Shown in pieces: positions 58,641-64,000 of a DNA stretch of 64,000 bases. Every line of letters starts with the position of its first letter. Position 1 is the stretch's first letter. The position numbers and the translations under genes were made by a program. A model generated the notes under the pieces. The model saw only the letters and a program-made list of their open reading frames with translations. It did not search any database and was not told the origin of the DNA. Origin of the DNA: Fredinandcohnia onubensis. Lineage in GTDB: Bacteria; Bacillota; Bacilli; Bacillales; Bacillaceae_L. The stretch spans positions 372,001 to 436,000 of the forward strand of contig NZ_JAPSKV010000001.1 in NCBI RefSeq assembly GCF_031181385.1, given 5' to 3'.

Positions 58641-59180
58641 TTAAGTCGTTTTGTCACTTTCATCATCTAAATTGAGTTCAATTATATAATCTTTTTTTTC
58701 TGAGTGTTCAGCCTCGGTTCCTAAATAAATTGGCCAAATTAGCTTGATTTCATCTATTTCTGATATATTGGGGTTTTTTAACCTCCAGTAAATATAACCT
58801 TCTTGAACTTCGTTTTGTCCCAGATTTTGATTAATAACATTCGATAGTGCGACAGTTGCTTGTACCTGTTCGCCAGTATTTGTGAGTAAGACTGCTTTAT
58901 TCATTCCTGTTTCAAATAAGTTTGTTGATGTATTTGTTACCTCATATTTAATTCCCAATAAGGAATAGTCAGTGTCATTGTGGGATTCAACTTCTTCTTC
59001 ATTTGTTATAATTACTTCTTGAATGGATGTATGATATCCATGAAAATCGTCTGTCCAATTTTCCTCTACCTTTAATGTGTAAGGTTCTACATTTTCATCA
59101 GACTCCAAAACTTCTCCTTTATCATTATTACATCCAGCTAAAATGAACAAAATAAGTATAAACAGAAAGATGTTTTTCAT
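58641..59180 (-). CDS. Lipoprotein with DUF4352/DUF5067-like domain
   Basis: 179 residues. Lipobox ILAGC (Cys17), acidic linker, then an Ig-like domain with YSLLGIKYEVTNTSTN and GYIYWRLKNP, similar in form to telokin-like DUF4352/DUF5067 proteins of Bacilli. Function unknown. The start ATG at 59180 has AAAGGAGTC upstream. It follows the glucosaminidase gene on the same strand but is separated from it by a terminator. Confidence 0.75.
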   Translation of the reverse strand: MKNIFLFILILFILAGCNNDKGEVLESDENVEPYTLKVEENWTDDFHGYHTSIQEVIITNEEEVESHNDTDYSLLGIKYEVTNTSTNLFETGMNKAVLLTNTGEQVQATVALSNVINQNLGQNEVQEGYIYWRLKNPNISEIDEIKLIWPIYLGTEAEHSEKKDYIIELNLDDESDKTT

Positions 59181-59267
59181 ACTTGACTCCTTTTATTTCT
59201 ATATTAGACCTTTTAAAGAATATTGTACTTTTTATTATGGAATGAGTAAAGTTTTGTCATAAAAAAA

Positions 59268-59292
59268 TAAAGGCTACATCTAGTAGCCTTTA
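59268..59292 (-). terminator. Terminator of the glucosaminidase gene
   Basis: TAAAGGCTAC pairs with GTAGCCTTTA around a 5-base loop. On the minus strand TTTTTTT follows. Confidence 0.88.
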
Positions 59293-59304
59293 TTTAAAAG
59301 ATAT

Positions 59305-62300
59305 TTACTTGCGTAGGTCAAGTACATGGTTCACTAAGTTTCTTGCGATATTCACTATCTTTAAGTGCCAAGCATCATCGGTTGCATATTGATGAGAATT
59401 ATTATTGTTTCTCATAGAATGAACGGTATCTTGGTTTTTCGTTGTGTAGTTGTTATTAATCCAACGAGCTCCTTCCTTAATACCTTCTTCTTTTGTTGCA
59501 AACGAATATGCATTTCCATATGGGTCATGATCATAAGCAGCAATTCCAAAGTAATTGTATTTATCTTGTACAATCCCTGATCTTCCATATCCTGTTTCTA
59601 ATGAAGCATGAGCAACTAGATAAAGAACATTAAGACCTGTTGAATTTGCAGCTTCTACAAAGGTATCTCCCATTCCTATCATCATATTATTAGTAGTGTC
59701 GTTCCATCTATTAATATATGCAATGAAGGAATTAATTTCAGTACCTGTTATATTAAATGACGAGTGAAGCGGCGTGTGAATATCTAAATAAGTGTTGTTG
59801 ACATTCGAAAAATCATAAGGGTGGATAGTGAAGCCAACATCATACCTAGAGTCAAGACCTCCCCACATCCAACCAATGGTTCCGTTCGATAGCATGATCT
59901 TATACCAATCTTTGTATTGAGCATCTTCACCAATTGTATAATCTAAAACCTTAACCTTTGTATTGGCAGGAACTACCTGGCTTTGAACTGTACTATAAGC
60001 TGTAGATGGACCATAACGGATATTTTTGTCGACTCTAGTAATCCAATCTAAATCCATAATATCATCATACAAGTATTTACTAAATACCCAGCCAGTTTGT
60101 CCACTGCTTGTTACAATTTTAGAAGTGTATCCAGAGTTCTCCAGGATTGTCACTTTATCTCCAAAATGTAACGTACCAATAGTTCCACTTCTTTGATATT
60201 CAGCATTTACAGCACTGTTATAAGAATCATAGATTGATAGTCTTTCAGTAAGGACATATTTTCCATCTACAATATTGTTTTGATGGACATAACCAATTAA
60301 GTCACCAATTTTTATCTGATACCAATATCCAGTCTTTTTAATATAAGGATAACTTACACCCTTGTTAATTTTGACGAAGGACTTAAGAGGATTAGATGTC
60401 AGATCATCATAAATATTTGTATCATTTTTAAATTGGATATATCCCTGGAATCCTTCAGAGCCACTTGCCTTATTTGTAACGCTTTTACCTTCATCTGGTA
60501 ATGTATTGTACTTTTGAACATAGGCAATACTGTCCCCAAATTGGATTTTATGAAGATTATCGTTTTCATCCCCAAGACGTTTTATTATACTTCCTTGTGG
60601 AATGGAGCCAACAACATTTGATAAATTTATATCTTGATAGATAGGAGTTTCTAATGTTGTTTTAATATAATCTTCGAATACAATGTTAACGTTGTTCTGA
60701 TGAACGTAGCCGATAAGATTTCCAATTTGAAGTTTATACCAGTATCCATCCTTTTCAATAAATGAATAGGCTGTACCTTTTTTGAATGTAAAGAAAGGCT
60801 CAATTGGATTAGACGTAAGGTCTTCATAAACTAAAGTATCATTAGTAAATTGGATTGTTCCCTGATTTATTGGAGAGTTTCCAGTCTTGTTCGGAATTGA
60901 ATTTCCATTATCGATTGATGTCAATTCTTTTTGAATATAAGCAAATCCATCTCCAAAATCAATTTGATGCCAATTTCCTAAGTCTGCTGATCTTTTTAGC
61001 ATTTTCCCAGTATGGAGGGTTCCTACAATTGTTGAAGAGGTAGTATCCTTATAAACTGGAATATCACTTCCGGCTTTCACAAAGTCAGTGGTGATGACGT
61101 TGTTTTGATGAACGTACCCAATTAAGTCACCAACTTGTACTTTATACCAATATCCAACCTTTTCTACATAAGGAAAGGTTACCCCTTGTTTAAACGTAAA
61201 GAACGTTACTACTTGTGCAGCTTCTAAATCTTCATAGGCATTCGTATCAATTTTAAATTGAAGTGAACCTTGAGAAGTTGCTTGCCCAGGTGCTTTGTTA
61301 ACTACGGATGTTCCGTCATCAGGAATTGTGTTTTCCATTTTGATGTAAGCAGTACCTTCCCCAAAGCTAATCTGATGCAATTCACCAGTTTCCCCAGTGC
61401 GTTTCATGACTTTGCCCGCTTGAAGAATTCCCACAACAGATGTTGCATTCGTATCCTTGTATACAGGCGTATCAGAAGTTGCTTTCACAAAGTCGGAAAA
61501 ATTAGTTGTTACGGTAACATTATTTTGGTGAACATACCCAATTAAGTCACCGACTTTTACCTGATACCAGTATCCAACCTTCTTAATATAGGAGTAGTTT
61601 ACCCCTTTTTTGAATGTGAAAAATGTAACGACAGGGGATACGTCAAGATCCTCATAAGCATTTGTATCAATTTTAAATTGGATTGTTCCTTGAGGCGTTT
61701 CAGTTCCTGTCGCTTTATTCGGAATTAAGTTTCCACTATCCGGAATTGTAGAGCCCTTCTGGATATATGCTGTACCATTCCCAAAGTTAATCTTATGCCA
61801 ATCCCCAGTTTCCCCAGTGCGTTTCACGACTTTCCCAGCTTGAAGAATCCCAACAACAGTAGTTGTATTAGCATCCTTGTAAACGGGAACGTCTGAAGTT
61901 GCTTTTACATAGTCCGTAAATTCAGTAGGAACAACGGTAACATTATTTTGGTGAACATACCCAATTAAGCCACCGACCTGAACTTGATACCAATAGCCTA
62001 CCTTTTGAATATAGGAATAGGTAACTCCCTGTTTAAACGTAAAGAAAGTAACAACAGGAGATACATTCAGATCTTCATAAGCATTTGTATCAATTTTGAA
62101 TCTAATTGAACCTTGTGATGTTGCAGGAGAAGTAACTTTGTTTGGAATCGATAATCCATTGTCAGGAGTTGTGTACTGTTTTTGAATATAAGCAGTACCT
62201 TCCCCAAAGCTAATCTTATGCCAATCACCCGTTTCACCATTACGTTTTACAACTTTACCAGCCTGAAGGATCCCAACAACAGTGGTTGTGTTAGCATCCT

Positions 62301-63402
62301 TGTAAACAGGAACATCAGAAGTTGCTTTTACGTAATCTCCAAAAGAAGGTGCAACAGTAACATTGTTTTGATGGACGAATCCGGTTAAGTCACCGATTTG
62401 TACTTGGTACCAATAGCCGACTTTTTGAATGTATGAAATCGTAACTCCTTGTTTAAACTTAAAAAAGGTAACAATAGGAGAAACTGAAAGGTCCTCATAT
62501 ACATTTGTATCAATTTTAAACTTTAAAGATCCTTTTGATATTAAAGAACCTGACGCTTTATTTGGAACAAGTGAACCACTATCGGCAGTAGTATCTTGTT
62601 TTTTAACAAAAGCTTGGCCTTCTCCAAAGTTGATTTTGTACCAATCCCCAGCATCTTCAGCAATTTTCAATACTTTTCCGGCAGGAAGAGTACCCAAAAT
62701 CGTACCACTAGACGTATCTTTGTAGACCGAAATATCTTTTGAAGCTTTAAAGAAACTAGCAGCTGTTACAGCCTGAGTTGTGGCCATTTTTAACGTAGCC
62801 GTGCTTTGCGGCTCCACGTTTTCTTCAACGACCTCATCTGATGTTTCCAAGTTAGATTTCTCAGTCCCACTTACTGTAGCAGATTCGCTAGCGTCTGTTG
62901 CCTCACTTGTTGTTTCAATGCCACTTGTAGGCGTCACTTGAATCGGATACTTTTGATCCCCAAAAATAAAAAATACTGTTTCATTTTCAATAACAGTTGA
63001 TAGTTTAAGAGGGTTTAAGACTTCAATTGAAGTGACCCCACTTTGGGCTTCGTAAGTTCCAGGCTCAATTACTTGAAAGTCAGAAATATTTATAGATTCA
63101 TTCTTGTAATCTATAAGTTCTAGATTTTGTAAAGATATTGAATAAGATGAACTATCGATTGAAATCTCAAAGTTTCCATCTTCTACTATCTTTCCTTCAA
63201 TCTTTGTACCTTTACTTAACAAAGCTACAACGTTTTGCTCGTTGTCCAGTAATTCTGTTTCATCCTGGGTAGTTTCAGCCCAAGCCATACTATCATCGCT
63301 ATTGTTGGTTATTTCACTCGCATAAACTGGAATAGCTTGTACAAGTAATAACACACAAATGAAAAGGGACAAAATGGATTTCCATCTATTTAGTTTTTTC
63401 AT
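59305..63402 (-). CDS. Secreted SH3-repeat beta-N-acetylglucosaminidase (autolysin)
   Basis: 1365 residues from the ATG at 63402. Signal peptide to about residue 29 (IPVYA). The N-terminal about 215 residues include an acidic Ser/Thr/Glu-rich linker. Then come six tandem units of about 138 residues (about 217-1042), each made of two SH3-like modules (SDVPVYKDA..VVGILQAGKVVKR..GDWHKI; TNAYEDL..VVTFF.FKQGV..GYWYQVQVGDLIGYVHQNNV), and two further SH3 domains. The C-terminal glucosaminidase (about 1230-1365) has AHASLETGYGRSGI with the catalytic Glu and YNYFGIAAYD. It hydrolyses GlcNAc-MurNAc bonds in the wall. A TTG at 63414 is an alternative start: AAGGAG is 5 bases from it but 16 from the ATG, so the choice is not certain. 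Confidence 0.9.
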   Translation of the reverse strand: MKKLNRWKSILSLFICVLLLVQAIPVYASEITNNSDDSMAWAETTQDETELLDNEQNVVALLSKGTKIEGKIVEDGNFEISIDSSSYSISLQNLELIDYKNESINISDFQVIEPGTYEAQSGVTSIEVLNPLKLSTVIENETVFFIFGDQKYPIQVTPTSGIETTSEATDASESATVSGTEKSNLETSDEVVEENVEPQSTATLKMATTQAVTAASFFKASKDISVYKDTSSGTILGTLPAGKVLKIAEDAGDWYKINFGEGQAFVKKQDTTADSGSLVPNKASGSLISKGSLKFKIDTNVYEDLSVSPIVTFFKFKQGVTISYIQKVGYWYQVQIGDLTGFVHQNNVTVAPSFGDYVKATSDVPVYKDANTTTVVGILQAGKVVKRNGETGDWHKISFGEGTAYIQKQYTTPDNGLSIPNKVTSPATSQGSIRFKIDTNAYEDLNVSPVVTFFTFKQGVTYSYIQKVGYWYQVQVGGLIGYVHQNNVTVVPTEFTDYVKATSDVPVYKDANTTTVVGILQAGKVVKRTGETGDWHKINFGNGTAYIQKGSTIPDSGNLIPNKATGTETPQGTIQFKIDTNAYEDLDVSPVVTFFTFKKGVNYSYIKKVGYWYQVKVGDLIGYVHQNNVTVTTNFSDFVKATSDTPVYKDTNATSVVGILQAGKVMKRTGETGELHQISFGEGTAYIKMENTIPDDGTSVVNKAPGQATSQGSLQFKIDTNAYEDLEAAQVVTFFTFKQGVTFPYVEKVGYWYKVQVGDLIGYVHQNNVITTDFVKAGSDIPVYKDTTSSTIVGTLHTGKMLKRSADLGNWHQIDFGDGFAYIQKELTSIDNGNSIPNKTGNSPINQGTIQFTNDTLVYEDLTSNPIEPFFTFKKGTAYSFIEKDGYWYKLQIGNLIGYVHQNNVNIVFEDYIKTTLETPIYQDINLSNVVGSIPQGSIIKRLGDENDNLHKIQFGDSIAYVQKYNTLPDEGKSVTNKASGSEGFQGYIQFKNDTNIYDDLTSNPLKSFVKINKGVSYPYIKKTGYWYQIKIGDLIGYVHQNNIVDGKYVLTERLSIYDSYNSAVNAEYQRSGTIGTLHFGDKVTILENSGYTSKIVTSSGQTGWVFSKYLYDDIMDLDWITRVDKNIRYGPSTAYSTVQSQVVPANTKVKVLDYTIGEDAQYKDWYKIMLSNGTIGWMWGGLDSRYDVGFTIHPYDFSNVNNTYLDIHTPLHSSFNITGTEINSFIAYINRWNDTTNNMMIGMGDTFVEAANSTGLNVLYLVAHASLETGYGRSGIVQDKYNYFGIAAYDHDPYGNAYSFATKEEGIKEGARWINNNYTTKNQDTVHSMRNNNNSHQYATDDAWHLKIVNIARNLVNHVLDLRK
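60270..62755 (-). repeat. Six tandem coding repeats of about 415 bp
   Basis: Unit boundaries recur near 62740, 62325, 61900, 61485, 61073 and 60660. The second to fourth units are the most alike at DNA level and the last two are the most diverged. This suggests recent expansion in the middle. Confidence 0.85.
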
Positions 63403-63445
63403 GTAGTTAAACAATCACTCCTTATAAAAAATTACTTTCCCATTT

Positions 63446-63473
63446 ATTATAAATGATTAAGTAGAAATGTGAA
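63446..63473 (-). promoter_or_regulatory. Promoter of the glucosaminidase gene
   Basis: Minus strand TTCACA (63468-63473), 16-bp spacer, TATAAT (63446-63451). Confidence 0.5.
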
Positions 63474-63533
63474 GATAATTGTTGAAAAAGGTATATTTTT
63501 CGTACTTAGGTAATAAGAAACTCTAATCTTGTC

Positions 63534-63566
63534 AAAAAAAGAAAGAAGTGGTAATGACCACTTCTT
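63534..63566 (-). terminator. Terminator of the DHHW-like gene
   Basis: AAGAAGTGGT pairs with ACCACTTCTT around 4 bases. On the minus strand TTTCTTTTTTTG follows. Confidence 0.88.
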
Positions 63567-63570
63567 TTGG

Positions 63571-64000
63571 TTAATCTTTTATAAAATTATACATCTCACC
63601 TGAAAGGTTTGTATCATTATAAAGAATTAGTACTATATCGGTGCCATTAGAGGATACATATTTTGAAATATCACCTGTGTAATGGCGTATGTCCAATACG
63701 AATGTCTCGGAAAAATGACTTGCAATAAGTGGAATAATAGGGTTAGCATAAGAGTCTTTTAAAATTAAAAGACGATTGTTATTTGTATTTTCAAACGAAA
63801 ACTTAATTTCTGGATAATCATACGAAAAAAGGTCAGTATAGCTAACTTCTTTGTTATTTACTCCACTACCAAATACTATATTGAAGTTGGTAAGAGTTTT
63901 CCCATTTCTATCGGTTGCACTAAATTCGGATAGACCAATATTATTTGGCAGATAACGACATACTTCTTCGCCACTAGCATCAATTAGTTCGTATAATTGA
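63571..64000 (-). CDS. DHHW/AlgJ-like SGNH-fold protein (C-terminal fragment)
   Basis: 143 residues visible, no start inside the window; the stop is TAA at 63571-63573. The segment NNRLLILKDSYANPIIPLIASHF, followed by VLDIRHYTGDI and DIVLILYNDTN, is typical of the C-terminal part of DHHW proteins, relatives of AlgJ/AlgX. These act with a membrane-bound O-acetyltransferase to acetylate exported polysaccharides. A partner MBOAT gene would be expected beyond base 64000. Confidence 0.75.
   Translation of the reverse strand, partial: QLYELIDASGEEVCRYLPNNIGLSEFSATDRNGKTLTNFNIVFGSGVNNKEVSYTDLFSYDYPEIKFSFENTNNNRLLILKDSYANPIIPLIASHFSETFVLDIRHYTGDISKYVSSNGTDIVLILYNDTNLSGEMYNFIKD

Noticed and set aside
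60270-62755. Large tandem repeats as possible mobile or satellite DNA
   Set aside because: They keep the reading frame throughout and code for SH3-like modules of the autolysin.

Overview
The window looks like the chromosome of a low-GC, Gram-positive, Bacillus-like bacterium (Bacillaceae). The signs are strong AGGAGG-type ribosome binding sites, sigma-A promoters, lipoprotein signal peptides, LPxTA sortase tails, a MecA/PBP3-type penicillin-binding protein, a LytR-CpsA-Psr protein and MsmX-style sugar ABC transporters that lack their own ATPase. No rRNA, tRNA or CRISPR array was seen.

Layout. 1-3.9 kb (minus strand): a nucleoside/ribose operon (LacI-type regulator, ribokinase, NupC-type transporter, nucleoside hydrolase) behind a clear promoter and operator. 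4.2-7.0 kb: two convergent N-acetylmuramoyl-L-alanine amidases and a truncated DNA-binding protein. 7.4-18.6 kb: UDP-glucose dehydrogenase, a 1886-residue LPTTA-anchored surface protein, a membrane protein, an FkbM methyltransferase, a TraX-like protein and a VanX-like D,D-dipeptidase lipoprotein. 19.2-23.2 kb: a secreted GHL10-type glycoside hydrolase and a secreted protein of unknown function.

23.5-45.3 kb is the centrepiece: fifteen same-strand genes for use of an amino-sugar glycan. In order: RpiR regulator, YesL-like protein, ABC binding protein and two permeases, DUF4127, FAD oxidoreductase, cytosolic GHL10-type hydrolase, NanE epimerase, ROK kinase, esterase, GH20-like hexosaminidase, SGNH hydrolase, acetyl-xylan-type esterase. 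The last gene has its own promoter and encodes an LPETA-anchored protein that fuses a phosphodiester glycosidase (NAGPA) domain to a metallophosphatase. Its promoter carries four TTTACA/TTAATA half-sites in the arrangement of a Bacillus PhoP box. My reading, which is inference, is that the cluster strips and recycles a sugar-1-phosphate-linked, ManNAc/GlcNAc-containing wall glycan under phosphate limitation; the teichoic-acid linkage unit is the best chemical fit.

45.9-51.8 kb holds a HEPN-like/CBS protein, a TPR plus degenerate dynamin-like protein and a two-gene unit of unknown function. 52.3-64 kb returns to cell-envelope genes: LCP ligase, PBP3, SGNH hydrolase, sugar-nucleotide-type oxidoreductase, an ISL3 transposase remnant, a lipoprotein, an SH3-repeat glucosaminidase and the end of a DHHW/AlgJ-like protein.

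Across 3.9-52.3 kb there are about thirty copies of a REP-like palindrome (core GGGACAGGTCCC or GGGACCTGTCCC), often in head-to-head pairs, some read as coding sequence. Two copies of a roughly 310-bp non-coding element are bounded by the same palindrome. From about 52.3 kb onward the palindromes are absent.
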